Positions 18,709 through 27,102 of a stretch of DNA of 64,000 nt are shown here, one piece after another; within the stretch, counting starts at the first letter, position 1; every line of letters begins with the position of its first letter. The notes under the pieces are model-generated. The model did no database searches, was not told where the DNA came from, and worked only from the letters and a program-made list of their open reading frames with translations. Source of the stretch: Cloacibacterium sp. TD35 (GTDB lineage Bacteria; Bacteroidota; Bacteroidia; Flavobacteriales; Weeksellaceae); the NCBI RefSeq assembly GCF_028864635.1, contig NZ_CP104850.1:2424001-2488000 (forward strand), read 5' to 3'. Position numbers and translations under genes: made by a program.

Positions 18709-19035
18709 TTAAACAGTAAATTTGGGAGGATGCCAAATACTTCCTGAGTAGAAGGAAATTAAAGTAAAATCACGAAGTGTAATTTTTTTAACAACAATAG
18801 TGGGTTTAGGTTGCTTGATTTCAAAAGGTTTGAAATGGTAAGTAGCAATACTTATACTACAACAATTGCAATAACAAAAAGAACTGCAATTGTCATCGCT
18901 ATCTTGATTGTGGTCGTGAGATTGAACGGTTTCAATTTTAGGAATGGTATCCTCACACTGATTGCTTCCATCGCTACAAGGCAATGAAGAAAGTACCATC
19001 AGGTAAAAAGTCCATATTGTGATTATCCATCTCAT
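18709..19035 (-). CDS. small Cys/His-rich secreted protein (DUF6660-like)
   Basis: A 108-residue protein with an N-terminal hydrophobic signal (IITIWTFYLMVLSSLPC), a His/Asp/Cys-rich middle (SHDHNQDSDDNCSSFCYCNC) and the C-terminus SGSIWHPPKFTV. The same C-terminal signature (xxxWxPPK) ends the proteins at 24690-25079 and 29291-29707, always next to metal efflux genes. A periplasmic or envelope metal-buffering role is likely but untested. It lies 234 nt upstream of the CusA-TolC fusion on the same strand and may be the first gene of that operon. Confidence 0.65.
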   Translation of the reverse strand: MRWIITIWTFYLMVLSSLPCSDGSNQCEDTIPKIETVQSHDHNQDSDDNCSSFCYCNCCSISIATYHFKPFEIKQPKPTIVVKKITLRDFTLISFYSGSIWHPPKFTV

Positions 19036-19094
19036 TTATAGTGCAAATATAGAAAAATAATCCTTGCAATCCGATTGCAAAGTTTCATAGTATT

Positions 19095-19502
19095 TTAGTT
19101 GCATCTGTCACATCGTCCTTTAAGTACCAAATTGATACCTTCTAATTTAAAGTTTTGTGGAATATTGATGTTTGGAATTTCCGTATCGGTAAGACAAAAA
19201 GTTCGCTGGCACTGGGAGCAATGAAAATGTGTATGCTGTTCTGAAGGTTTGCAACTGCACCCAGATTGGCAAAGTGCATATTTTGCAATTCCTGTTCCGT
19301 CGTCAATAGTATGGATAAGTTTGTGCTCTAAAAAAGTTTTCAGCGTTCTGAATAAAGTGACATTATCAGCTTTTTCAAACTGTTCTGCTAATTCCTTATG
19401 ACTGATGGCATATTGCTGTTTCAACAATTTTTCTACTACCAACAAACGCATTGCTGTGGGTTTAATATTTCTTTGTTGTAAAATATTTTCTTCATTTTTC
19501 AT
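19095..19502 (-). CDS. Fur-family metal-responsive transcriptional repressor
   Basis: At 135 residues it has the length and layout of Fur/Zur: an N-terminal winged helix (RNIKPTAMRLLVVEKLL ... ISHKELAEQF ... DNVTLFRTLKTFLEHKLI), then a dimer/metal domain with HTHFHCSQCQRTFCL and C-terminal GRCDRCN. Two CxxC pairs would hold structural zinc. It sits between the oxidase cluster and the RND cluster on the same strand and is a candidate regulator of either. Which ion it senses (Fe, Zn or other) cannot be told from sequence; the regulated metals nearby favour Zn. Confidence 0.85.
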   Translation of the reverse strand: MKNEENILQQRNIKPTAMRLLVVEKLLKQQYAISHKELAEQFEKADNVTLFRTLKTFLEHKLIHTIDDGTGIAKYALCQSGCSCKPSEQHTHFHCSQCQRTFCLTDTEIPNINIPQNFKLEGINLVLKGRCDRCN

Positions 19503-19610
19503 AATGATTAATTTCTATTATGATTTATTCTAAATTGAGAGCTATGTTAAAAGGGTGTTCAAACTAAGGGTTCTGCTATTTATATTTAATCTACAATATA
19601 ATTTCTTATT

Positions 19611-19713
19611 AATACGAATTAAGGGTTGGATTTTAATAGTTATGGTTTTGCAATGTTTAATTTTTTGTAACAAACCGCAAATTAATTGATAGTTTTAACC
19701 CTTAATTCGTATT
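19611..19713. repeat. 103-bp element with perfect 17-bp terminal inverted repeats
   Basis: AATACGAATTAAGGGTT (19611-19627) is matched by its exact reverse complement at 19697-19713. The 69-bp interior is AT-rich and non-coding. It lies in the gap between the multicopper oxidase stop and the Fur-like start, both on the minus strand. Size and perfect ends suggest a MITE-like insertion; a long-loop terminator or operator pair is an alternative. Confidence 0.7.
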
Positions 19714-19729
19714 ATATATACACTGTTTA

Positions 19730-22000
19730 CTAATAATTCATTACGAGCCCCACTCCAAAACCCATATCGCTATCGTAATGTGTACGGATGCCCATATTTT
19801 TGTTAATGATGTACTTTAGGTCTGCCATATATTCCATATCAGTATTGACCATAAATCCTGCTCTTAATCTTTTAGAAATAGGAATGTCTTCACGCATTAA
19901 TGACAACCTAACAATGCCATCGTGATATACCTCTGCCTGAAAATTGACTAACATTGGCAATGTGTACATAAAACCTAAACTAAAGGCTCTACGTGTATCC
20001 TTCTCATTTTTTTGCCCAAACAAATTTGTTTCGTGTTCGTCCATTCCCTTTTTACGATACCTCCAGTCAAAACCGATGAATGGCATAAACCATTGCATTT
20101 TACCAATATATCGTCCTAAATGAGTTTCTACTTCATAACCGTGCATATCATTGTAGCCCAAACGCCATTCTGTACCTAAAGACCATCTTGAGTTCTGGAG
20201 CATTGCATCACCATCATTACCATTAGTTGCAAAATCATTCTGCGCCATAAAGTGTGGCATATTGCTTTCTCTCTGCAACTTGTTATAGGCTTGTTTTTTG
20301 TTGGGTAAATTCGGATTTTGATAATCATCCACTGCAAAAACCCTGTTCATTCCCGACATCATATGATAAAGGATATGACAGTGGAAAAACCAATCTCCTT
20401 CTTCGTTTGCTAAAAACTCAATGGTATCAGTTTCCATTGGCATTATATCTATAACATTTTTTAGTGGTGATTTTTCGCCTTTACCGTTGATTACCCTGAA
20501 ATCAAAACCATGCAAGTGCATCGGGTGGCGCATCATTGAGTTATTATGAATGGTAATTCGTAGAATTTCTCCTTTTTTTACAGGTATTTTATCAACTTCT
20601 GAAAGTATTTTATTATCCATACTCCACACATAACGGTTCATATTTCCGGTAAGGGTAAATTTCAATTCTTTTACTGGCGCATCTTTAGGAAGTTCCGTAT
20701 TGGAAGGAGATTGTAGCATTGCATAATTCAGCGTTTTGATTTCTCCCAAAGCATTTGCATTGTAACGGTTGGGATCATTTTCCATATTCATATTGTGTTG
20801 ACTATGGTCTTCTTTTGGTTTTGCCTCTCCAGTAATTTCAGGATACATTACCACGTTCATATCCATTTGGTTCAGGCTCATTTTCATTCCCATATCGTCC
20901 AAATCTCCATTCATCTTCATCATATCGTTCATCATCTTCATCCCTTCAAAATATTTTAATTTAGGAAGTGGAGATATTAATTGTTTGATGCCATTGCCCA
21001 CAAAATAGCTTGCGGATTGTGTTCGGTCTTCAGTAGTAGCTAGAAACTCATAAGCAACACCATCTTCAGGAATTGTTACTACAATATCGTAAGTTTCAGA
21101 AACTGCAATGATTAATCTATCTACTTCCACAGGCTCTACATCATTACCGTCATTGGCAACTACGGTTATTTTACCGCCTGCATACCGCAACCAAAAATAG
21201 GATGAAGCTCCACCGTTTGATATTCGCAATCGTACTTTATCGCCTGCTTTTAGCGTTTTGCCGTCAACAGTTTTTAAATCGGTAGTATACTTTCCGTTGA
21301 TTAAAATTTTATCGTAATAAACATCGCTTACATCCATTGCCAGCATACGTTTCCATTCGTTCTTTATTTTTGTTTTAAAATGTCCTTCTCTAATGGCTTC
21401 TGCGTAAGACTGTGTTGCATTTTTTTTAATAGCTGCCCAATCGTTGGCATTATGCAGCATCCTGTTAATGTTGTCGGGGTTAAGATTTGTCCACTCGCTT
21501 AAAATTATGGGAACGGTTGGTAAATCATCTATTCCTTTTCTAAAGGTTTTATCATCATCCTTTTTCTTCATTATAAAACTACCATACATCCCAATTTGCT
21601 CCTGCAAACCAGAATGTGAGTGATACCAATGCGTTCCGTGTTGGATAATTGGGAAACGATAGGTATACGTTGTGCCTGCCTTAATAGGTTTTTGTGTAAG
21701 CCAGGGCACACCATCTTCTTTGTTGGGCAGGAACACTCCGTGCCAATGCAATGAGGTACTTTCTTTTAATTGGTTATGTACAACAATTTCGGCTGTATCA
21801 CCTTCTGTGAATGTAAGCGTTGGCATTGGTATTTGACCATTTACGGAAATGGCTCTTTTTTCTTTGCCTGCGTAGTTGACAAGCGTATCTTTTACATACA
21901 ACTCGTAACGAACTACTTTTTGTGCAAAGAGAGATTGCGAACATAACAGTATAAAAACTGCTTGCAGCAACCTGATCGTAATATTTTTAGGTATATTCAT
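19730..22000 (-). CDS. periplasmic multicopper oxidase with C-terminal barrel-like domain (CopA/PcoA type)
   Basis: I chose ATG at 22000 because it gives a good signal peptide (MNIPKNITIRLLQAVFILLC ... LFAQ); an upstream in-frame start at 22045 adds 15 basic residues. The 756-residue product has all four copper-ligand motifs: HWHGVF, HSHSGLQEQ, HPMHLHGFDF and FHCHILYHMMSGM. A Met-rich segment (MKMMNDMMKMNGDLDDMGMK) is typical of Cu(I)-oxidising CopA/PcoA/CueO relatives. The last ~160 residues are not part of the cupredoxin fold: alternating aromatic/polar strands (SRWSLGTEWRLGYN ... VGLVMNY) ending in Tyr resemble an outer-membrane barrel such as CopB/PcoB. Role: oxidise Cu(I) in the periplasm. 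Confidence 0.88.
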   Translation of the reverse strand: MNIPKNITIRLLQAVFILLCSQSLFAQKVVRYELYVKDTLVNYAGKEKRAISVNGQIPMPTLTFTEGDTAEIVVHNQLKESTSLHWHGVFLPNKEDGVPWLTQKPIKAGTTYTYRFPIIQHGTHWYHSHSGLQEQIGMYGSFIMKKKDDDKTFRKGIDDLPTVPIILSEWTNLNPDNINRMLHNANDWAAIKKNATQSYAEAIREGHFKTKIKNEWKRMLAMDVSDVYYDKILINGKYTTDLKTVDGKTLKAGDKVRLRISNGGASSYFWLRYAGGKITVVANDGNDVEPVEVDRLIIAVSETYDIVVTIPEDGVAYEFLATTEDRTQSASYFVGNGIKQLISPLPKLKYFEGMKMMNDMMKMNGDLDDMGMKMSLNQMDMNVVMYPEITGEAKPKEDHSQHNMNMENDPNRYNANALGEIKTLNYAMLQSPSNTELPKDAPVKELKFTLTGNMNRYVWSMDNKILSEVDKIPVKKGEILRITIHNNSMMRHPMHLHGFDFRVINGKGEKSPLKNVIDIMPMETDTIEFLANEEGDWFFHCHILYHMMSGMNRVFAVDDYQNPNLPNKKQAYNKLQRESNMPHFMAQNDFATNGNDGDAMLQNSRWSLGTEWRLGYNDMHGYEVETHLGRYIGKMQWFMPFIGFDWRYRKKGMDEHETNLFGQKNEKDTRRAFSLGFMYTLPMLVNFQAEVYHDGIVRLSLMREDIPISKRLRAGFMVNTDMEYMADLKYIINKNMGIRTHYDSDMGFGVGLVMNY

Positions 22001-22023
22001 TTTGATATTTTTTTTCTTGAAAC

Positions 22024-22473
22024 TTACTCCTGCTCTTTTAACCAATTGGTTAATACTTTGATTTGCTCATCATTCAGTTTTGTATTTTTATGCATCATTG
22101 TATATGATGATAAGGGCATTTGTTTAGTTTCGATTTGTTCTTTAATTGAGTTTAATAATCTTTCCTGCTTCCTATTTGAGTATGTATCCCATTCGTTGAA
22201 ATTCAAATCCTCTTTTGCGTTTTTGATGTGATTTTCTACTAATGCTCTCATAGGTTGCACATAGTCGTACCAAACATAATTAGTATTGTTACTATGACAA
22301 TCGTAGCAAGAGGTTTGAAACATCGCTTTTACTTGAACAGGCATTTTATAGGCTTGGGTAAAATCGGTTGTGTAAACCTGCCCTTTATCTACATTAAGGG
22401 CAGGCTGATAAAATTGTATTCCAATAAAAATAAACAGAACTATTGCCAATATTATCTTTAATACTTTCTTCAT
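22024..22473 (-). CDS. heme-binding-domain protein (c-type CxxCH)
   Basis: This 149-residue protein has an N-terminal membrane anchor (VLKIILAIVLFIFIGIQFY) and one heme attachment motif, SCYDCHSNNTNY. It ends in a helical domain (EIETKQMPLSSYTMMH ... VLTNWLKEQ). It is paralogous to the protein at 37961-38422 in the other metal operon (same CYDCHSNNT and MPLKSYLLLH segments). Such small haem-binding proteins accompany copper loci in Bacteroidetes and could pass electrons or bind copper in the periplasm; the partner is unknown. It starts 1 nt after the DUF3347 gene stops and ends 23 nt before the oxidase, so it is co-transcribed. Confidence 0.8.
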   Translation of the reverse strand: MKKVLKIILAIVLFIFIGIQFYQPALNVDKGQVYTTDFTQAYKMPVQVKAMFQTSCYDCHSNNTNYVWYDYVQPMRALVENHIKNAKEDLNFNEWDTYSNRKQERLLNSIKEQIETKQMPLSSYTMMHKNTKLNDEQIKVLTNWLKEQE

Positions 22474-22474
22474 T

Positions 22475-23137
22475 TTAGAACTCTTTTTTTACAGAGCCAC
22501 AGGTAAGCATCTTACCACCATAGTATGGGTTTTTGATAGCTTTAGCTTCGCTAATCCAAACAGCACCTTTACCATCGTTATACATTGGACAATGGTCTTG
22601 ATATAATTTTTGTGTAGTTCCAAATAATACTATAAGATCGGAAACATCTTTACTTAATGATGCTAAATGTTCTCTTTGATGGTCTATTTTGCCTGCATTA
22701 TCGCCAATGTGTTCTGCATTTTCCTTAGCATTTTCGAAAATATCCATAAACTCCTTATGCTTGTTTGCAGCTATGGTTTTCATATCCACCTTGCTTAAAG
22801 TAGCAAAAAGTTGTTTTCCTGCATTAGAAGCTGCTTTGTCATTATCTGCAACGAGTGCATTTTTTAAAACCAGATAATCTTTTATAATTGGTTCAATAGA
22901 GAAGTTTTGCGCCTGCTCTTTTACAGCGGATTTTTCCACCTTTTGAGATAGTGTATCTCTTGAAGTAACGGTAGCTGTTGTATCATTTTGTGTTGCTGCT
23001 GACAAATCTTGGGTTTCAGTTATGGCTGTGCTATCATTAGTTTGCTGGTTGTTATTTTTATTTGAAGATTGATTGCAGGAAATTGTTACAACTGCAATTG
23101 CTACTAATGTAATGATTGAGAAAATTATATTTTTCAT
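22475..23137 (-). CDS. DUF3347 lipoprotein
   Basis: The 220-residue protein carries a lipoprotein signal (IITLVAIAVVTISC, Cys about 21) and a Gln/Asn/Thr-rich linker. A helical DUF3347 domain follows (YLVLKNALVADNDKAASNAG ... QREHLASLSKDVSDL) with the C-terminal signature HCPMYNDGKGAVW ... NPYYGGKMLTCG. The Cys, Met and His in this tail recur in the proteins at 23718 and 30347 and are plausible copper ligands. DUF3347 proteins cluster with Cus-type efflux genes; the biochemical role is unproven. It precedes the heme-binding protein and multicopper oxidase in the same operon. Confidence 0.82.
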   Translation of the reverse strand: MKNIIFSIITLVAIAVVTISCNQSSNKNNNQQTNDSTAITETQDLSAATQNDTTATVTSRDTLSQKVEKSAVKEQAQNFSIEPIIKDYLVLKNALVADNDKAASNAGKQLFATLSKVDMKTIAANKHKEFMDIFENAKENAEHIGDNAGKIDHQREHLASLSKDVSDLIVLFGTTQKLYQDHCPMYNDGKGAVWISEAKAIKNPYYGGKMLTCGSVKKEF

Positions 23138-23176
23138 TTTATTTATTTCTAATATTATTAAAGGAATTTATCTTAT

Positions 23177-23698
23177 TTATTTGTTTTCAAATTCTTTCAG
23201 CTTACGCTTCATAAGTTCGATTTCTTTTGCCTGTGTTTCGAGTATGTTTTTTTGCAACTCTATCAGCTCGGGGTCGGTTAGCTTTGCTTTTTCAGACATC
23301 AGCACTGCTGCTGCGTGATGCGGTATCATACCTTTTACAAACTCCTTATCTCCCACAAATAATTGCTCCCGAATACCGAACCAAGAAAAGATGCCAATCG
23401 CAAGGGAAACTGTTATGATTGCCCAATTGATTTTTTTGTTTTGATACATTCCTTTCATTATCCATATTTCAATGATCAACATTGCCGAAACCATTAGTAG
23501 GGTCATATATAAATTATTGATGTTGGGGATAAGGTTCTGCAAACCGTCAATCATAGCATACATAATAAAATACATAGCTACAAACATTGCAACAGCCATT
23601 AGAGCAAAACGTTTGTACATTGCTAAAGAATGATTGGGATTATTTTCTTCACTCTTTTGGGTATGTTGCATTCCGTGTTGGTTTTTCATACTTTCCAT
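23177..23698 (-). CDS. DUF305 membrane protein
   Basis: A 173-residue protein with a His/Met-containing cytoplasmic start (MKNQHGMQHTQK), three hydrophobic helices (about 30-50, 60-80 and 88-105) and a DUF305 domain bearing FVKGMIPHHAAAVLMSEKA, the conserved MxxHHxxA motif. DUF305 is a ferritin-like helical family often found in copper clusters; the HH pair likely binds metal. It lies between two DUF3347 genes on the minus strand. No enzymatic activity is assigned. Confidence 0.82.
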   Translation of the reverse strand: MESMKNQHGMQHTQKSEENNPNHSLAMYKRFALMAVAMFVAMYFIMYAMIDGLQNLIPNINNLYMTLLMVSAMLIIEIWIMKGMYQNKKINWAIITVSLAIGIFSWFGIREQLFVGDKEFVKGMIPHHAAAVLMSEKAKLTDPELIELQKNILETQAKEIELMKRKLKEFENK

Positions 23699-23717
23699 AA
23701 CAATTGTTTTTTATTTG

Positions 23718-24596
23718 TTATTTAATAGTTTCCTGCACACTACCGCAGGTAAGCATTTTAGAACCGTAATATGGGTTTTTAACCACTTCTTCCTTACTTA
23801 ACCAGTTTGCACCTTTCCCATTATTGTACATAGGGCAATGCAGATAATAAACAGGTGCTTCTTGTTTTGATACCTTAGTTAATTCATACATATTCTTAGA
23901 AAGCAAAACGAAAGTTTCTCTTTGTTTGGCAACATCTTTGGAAGTAGCAATCTTTTCAGCATTTGCCGTTAAGTCTTTCATTACTTTCATCCAAACAGTA
24001 TGTTCTTCAGTAGAAAGTTTTGTCATTTCTACTGCTTTAATAGCTTTTACCAATTCAGCGGCTTTTGCAGATGAGATACCTGCATCAGTTTTTACTAATG
24101 CATCTTTAACCGAAAAGTAGTTATCGAAAACGGCTTTTAATTGCGGTACATTTTGCGTTTCAGTGGTGTTTTTTTGAGCCATATCGCTTTGGTTATGGTT
24201 GGCGTGTTCATTTTTCATATCCATACCTGCATCTTTGGTTTTTGCAACTGGTTTTAGTTCCCTTTTATACTGGCAACAGTCGGATAATTTTGCATATACA
24301 TCATCCGGAGCCAAAAATTTCTCACTGTCATAACCTGCCAAAGCAATACGTTTCAGTATTTCATCCTGATTTGTTTTTTTACCATCATAGTTGAGTGTAG
24401 CCATCTTGATATCTTTATTCCAATTTACCGTGGCTACATTTTTTAAATTGCCTGCTTTTTCGATGGTTTTTTTACACATTTCGCAGTTGCCATATATTTT
24501 TACGGTTTCTGTTTTTTCATTTTTGATTTGTGCGAAACTGTTTACTGATGATAGTAATACGGCGATTACCATCACTATTTTTGATAATGATTTCAT
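23718..24596 (-). CDS. secreted HMA + DUF3347 fusion protein
   Basis: ATG at 24596 gives a clean signal peptide (KIVMVIAVLLSSVNSFA); the longer frame to 24665 adds 23 residues that would hide it. The ~292-residue mature protein first has an HMA metal-binding domain (KIYGNCEMCKKTIEKAG, CxxC). A CC pair (SDCCQYKRE) and a His/Met-rich linker follow, then a DUF3347 domain ending HCPMYNNGKGANW ... NPYYGSKMLTCG. It is probably a periplasmic copper carrier feeding the oxidase or the RND adaptor. It is co-directional with the DUF305, DUF3347 and oxidase genes. Confidence 0.85.
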   Translation of the reverse strand: MKSLSKIVMVIAVLLSSVNSFAQIKNEKTETVKIYGNCEMCKKTIEKAGNLKNVATVNWNKDIKMATLNYDGKKTNQDEILKRIALAGYDSEKFLAPDDVYAKLSDCCQYKRELKPVAKTKDAGMDMKNEHANHNQSDMAQKNTTETQNVPQLKAVFDNYFSVKDALVKTDAGISSAKAAELVKAIKAVEMTKLSTEEHTVWMKVMKDLTANAEKIATSKDVAKQRETFVLLSKNMYELTKVSKQEAPVYYLHCPMYNNGKGANWLSKEEVVKNPYYGSKMLTCGSVQETIK

Positions 24597-24689
24597 TTTG
24601 AAAATTTTTAATTTAATAAGATATACAAAGATTGTGCGAAAACTTAATAGCTTTCGACAAGACATAACTATGGGTGTTAAGCCATCGTT

Positions 24690-25079
24690 TTAGCTTATTT
24701 TAGGCGGTTGCCAAATAGAATAGTAGCCTGAAGAACAATAGCCTTGTTTGAAACCAAATTTTTGCTTTTTAGTTTCGGCAAAAGGGGTTGTTACTTTTAA
24801 ATCAGTTGGTATCGGTATGCTTAGAGAAGATGAAGAAGTGCTACATCCACAAGAACTGTGCTTGCAATTGCCATCGCAGTCGTGACCATCCTTGCATTTT
24901 TTACAGGACTTGTCCTTGCAACTGCTTTTATGTTCTGATCTTTCGGATTGCTCTTTTGAGCAGGAAGCCTGCTCGGTCTTTGCTACTTTTTTTGCACAAG
25001 CATAGCTTATGCTTGGCATTAGGAAAAAGCCCAAACATAGTAAAATGACAAAGCTGATATGTTTACTCAAATTTTTCAA
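24690..25079 (-). CDS. secreted Cys-rich metal-binding protein ending in WQPPK
   Basis: The frame begins with TTG at 25079 and no better start is visible. A signal peptide (HISFVILLCLGFFLMPSISYAC) precedes a segment rich in Cys, Lys and His (CKDKSCKKCKDGHDCDGNC, then KHSSCGC), like a small metallothionein. The C-terminus SGYYSIWQPPKIS matches the tails of the proteins at 18709 and 29291. The spacing of Cys pairs suggests Cu(I)/Zn buffering in the periplasm. It sits upstream of the HMA-DUF3347 gene in the same direction. Confidence 0.65.
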   Translation of the reverse strand: MKNLSKHISFVILLCLGFFLMPSISYACAKKVAKTEQASCSKEQSERSEHKSSCKDKSCKKCKDGHDCDGNCKHSSCGCSTSSSSLSIPIPTDLKVTTPFAETKKQKFGFKQGYCSSGYYSIWQPPKIS

Positions 25080-25268
25080 CCCTACAAAATTAAGAAATTA
25101 TTTCTTTTAATTGCTATAATTTGCACTTTCATAAATCTTCAATCTAAAATATACACTGCACTGTATAAGTTTTTTAGCGATTTCCGTTCCCTTGAAAGGA
25201 ATACCTATTTAATTACCACCTTCAAATATTCAAATGAAAATAATTAAAAAGGCATCCCAAATAGAAAG

Positions 25269-25520
25269 TTATTTTATAGTCAGATGCTCTATTTTAAAAC
25301 CTGCTATTTGTATCGTTTCGATAACTTGTTCCTCTGTAATTCCTGTTGATTTTACGGTCAGTACTTTGTCTTTATTTGTTGTGTCCACATCCCAATGACA
25401 AATGCCATCAGCATTATCTAAATGCGGTTTTACAGATGCTACACATCCACCACAGTTAACATTTGTTTTGAATCGTAAGTCATGATTATTCTTTTCCATT
25501 TTGTTTATTGAATAATTCAT
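25269..25520 (-). CDS. CopZ-like HMA metallochaperone
   Basis: The 83-residue single-domain protein contains FKTNVNCGGCVASVKPHL, the HMA metal site (here NCGGC, a CxxC), with the beta-alpha-beta pattern of copper chaperones. Its ATG directly abuts the TAA of the Cas9-CopA chimera (25521). An alternative start at Met8 (25499) would remove a short hydrophilic leader. In intact loci a CopA ATPase is followed by such a chaperone, which delivers Cu(I) to it. Here the ATPase half it would serve is missing its N-terminal metal entry and phosphorylation site, so the chaperone may be an orphan. Confidence 0.85.
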   Translation of the reverse strand: MNYSINKMEKNNHDLRFKTNVNCGGCVASVKPHLDNADGICHWDVDTTNKDKVLTVKSTGITEEQVIETIQIAGFKIEHLTIK

Positions 25521-26999
25521 TTAAAGTTTAAAGCTGCGTAATCGCAATGCATTTACGATTACCGATACAGAACTCATAGACATTGCTAAAGCTGCAATCA
25601 TTGGTGATAATAAAATTCCGAAAAATGGATATAAAATACCTGCTGCAATTGGAACACCAAGCACATTATAGAAAAAGGCAAAGAATAAGTTTTGCTTGAT
25701 GTTTTTCATAACAGCATGGCTCAAATTTTTTGCTTTAACGATACCTAATAAATCGCCTTTTACTAAAGATATTTTGTCACTTTCTATGGCTACGTCGGTT
25801 CCAGTTCCCATAGCTATTCCGATATTGGCTTGTGCTAATGCCGGAGCATCATTTATACCATCACCAGCCATAGCTACAATTTTCCCTTCTGCTTGTAAAC
25901 GTTTAATTTCGTTGAGTTTGTCTTCGGGTAAGCATCCTGCTTTATAGGAAGACAAACCTAATTCATCCGCTACTGCTTTGGCTGTATTAACATTATCGCC
26001 AGTAAGCATAATTACTTCTACACCTTGGAGCATTAGTTCTTTTATCGCTGCTGCACTTGAAGTTTTTATCGCATCGGTAATTGAAACAAAACCAACTGTA
26101 GCACCATCAACAGCAATGTAAGAAACCGTTTTACCAAGTTTTTGTTCTGCAATAATTTTGTTTTCTAAATCGTCAGAAATAGTTGCATTAACCTGTTTCA
26201 TTAGTTTTTTATTGCCTAATGCTACTTTTCTATTGGTAACCGTTCCCGTAACTCCTTTTCCTGTAACATTTTCAAAATCTTTGACTTCAATTAATGAAAT
26301 AGATTTTGTTTTGGCATAATTGACTACTGCTTGTGCCAATGGATGTTCACTGTATTGGTTTAAGGAAGCTATATTTTGCAATAAATCATCCTCGTTATTA
26401 GTTGATGCGTAAATTTTTTCTACCGAAGGTTTCCCCTCTGTTAGCATTGTTTTAGCTTCTTCTTCATCTCTTCCTTTGAAACCTCTTCTTTGAACCAATT
26501 GGTAGAAAACTCTTCCTAAAATCTGAGGATTTTCGTAAAATACATTTTTATAATCTGGATTGGAAGCAAAAGTTCTAAAAACATAATAACTCTCATCTTT
26601 ATCCTTTCCAAACAAATGAAAGTCTGGCTTGCCGTCACCATCAAAGTCAAATCGTATCCAATTCAAGAATTTTTCAGATTGTGGGTATTCTCTTTTCTTT
26701 CCCTTTATGTATGTTTTCCAATTATTAAAGTCCTCAATAGATAAAGGACACATATTTTTTTCAATTAGGAATTGTAAAATTCCAAACTTCCTATACTTTT
26801 CTGCTTGATAATTTCTCCTTTTACCTCTACTCTCTGTTCTTTTTTGAACTTTCGGGTATTCATTACCTTTTTCAGAGGCTACTCCTTTTTCAAAAATAAT
26901 CACTCCAAAACCCTCTATCTGATTACCTTCTAAGTCTGTATTTCTAATTGCCCATCCAGTACTATTACTACCTAAATCGATTCCTAATATTTTACCCAT
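25521..26999 (-). CDS. chimeric ORF: Cas9 N-terminus fused in frame to the C-terminal part of a CopA copper ATPase
   Basis: Residues 1-183 are Cas9: RuvC-I at 4-18 (ILGIDLGSNSTGWAI, Asp8), an Arg-rich bridge helix about 53-72 (KRTESRGKRRNYQAEKYRK), then LVQRRGFKGRDEEEAK. From about 184 on it is a Cu(I) P1B-ATPase: LTEGKPSVEKIYA, SEHPLA (217-222), MLTGDN (331-336), GDGINDAP (379-386), and TM7-TM8 with YN at 444-445 and MSMSS (473-477). The junction EAKTMLTEGKP replaces the CopA motif DKTGTLTEGKP: the phosphorylated Asp and one residue are lost, as are six TM helices. It can neither pump copper nor cleave DNA. The fusion is in frame with no stop for 492 codons. Upstream are the Cas9-type 5' region and a tracrRNA-like gene; downstream is the CopZ-like gene. 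Confidence 0.9.
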   Translation of the reverse strand: MGKILGIDLGSNSTGWAIRNTDLEGNQIEGFGVIIFEKGVASEKGNEYPKVQKRTESRGKRRNYQAEKYRKFGILQFLIEKNMCPLSIEDFNNWKTYIKGKKREYPQSEKFLNWIRFDFDGDGKPDFHLFGKDKDESYYVFRTFASNPDYKNVFYENPQILGRVFYQLVQRRGFKGRDEEEAKTMLTEGKPSVEKIYASTNNEDDLLQNIASLNQYSEHPLAQAVVNYAKTKSISLIEVKDFENVTGKGVTGTVTNRKVALGNKKLMKQVNATISDDLENKIIAEQKLGKTVSYIAVDGATVGFVSITDAIKTSSAAAIKELMLQGVEVIMLTGDNVNTAKAVADELGLSSYKAGCLPEDKLNEIKRLQAEGKIVAMAGDGINDAPALAQANIGIAMGTGTDVAIESDKISLVKGDLLGIVKAKNLSHAVMKNIKQNLFFAFFYNVLGVPIAAGILYPFFGILLSPMIAALAMSMSSVSVIVNALRLRSFKL

Positions 27000-27055
27000 A
27001 ACTAATTAGTTTTTAGAGATTGTATAAAAATAAAAAATAAAAAAAAACTCTACAA

Positions 27056-27069
27056 TACGGATTTCCGTA
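27056..27069. promoter_or_regulatory. short palindrome between the chimera and the tracrRNA-like gene
   Basis: TACGGA, TT, TCCGTA is a 14-bp palindrome in the 100-bp divergent intergenic region, about 60 bp upstream of the chimeric start and 35 bp from the tracrRNA -7 box. It is positioned like an operator, but no regulator is known. Confidence 0.3.
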
Positions 27070-27092
27070 ATCGTAATTAAAAAAATTGTATT

Positions 27093-27100
27093 TATATTTG
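27093..27100 (+). promoter_or_regulatory. -7 box of the second tracrRNA-like gene
   Basis: TATATTTG is identical to the octamer before the first tracrRNA-like gene (7808-7815) and fits the Bacteroidetes -7 consensus. It is followed within 3-12 nt by the anti-repeat. Confidence 0.5.
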
Positions 27101-27102
27101 CA

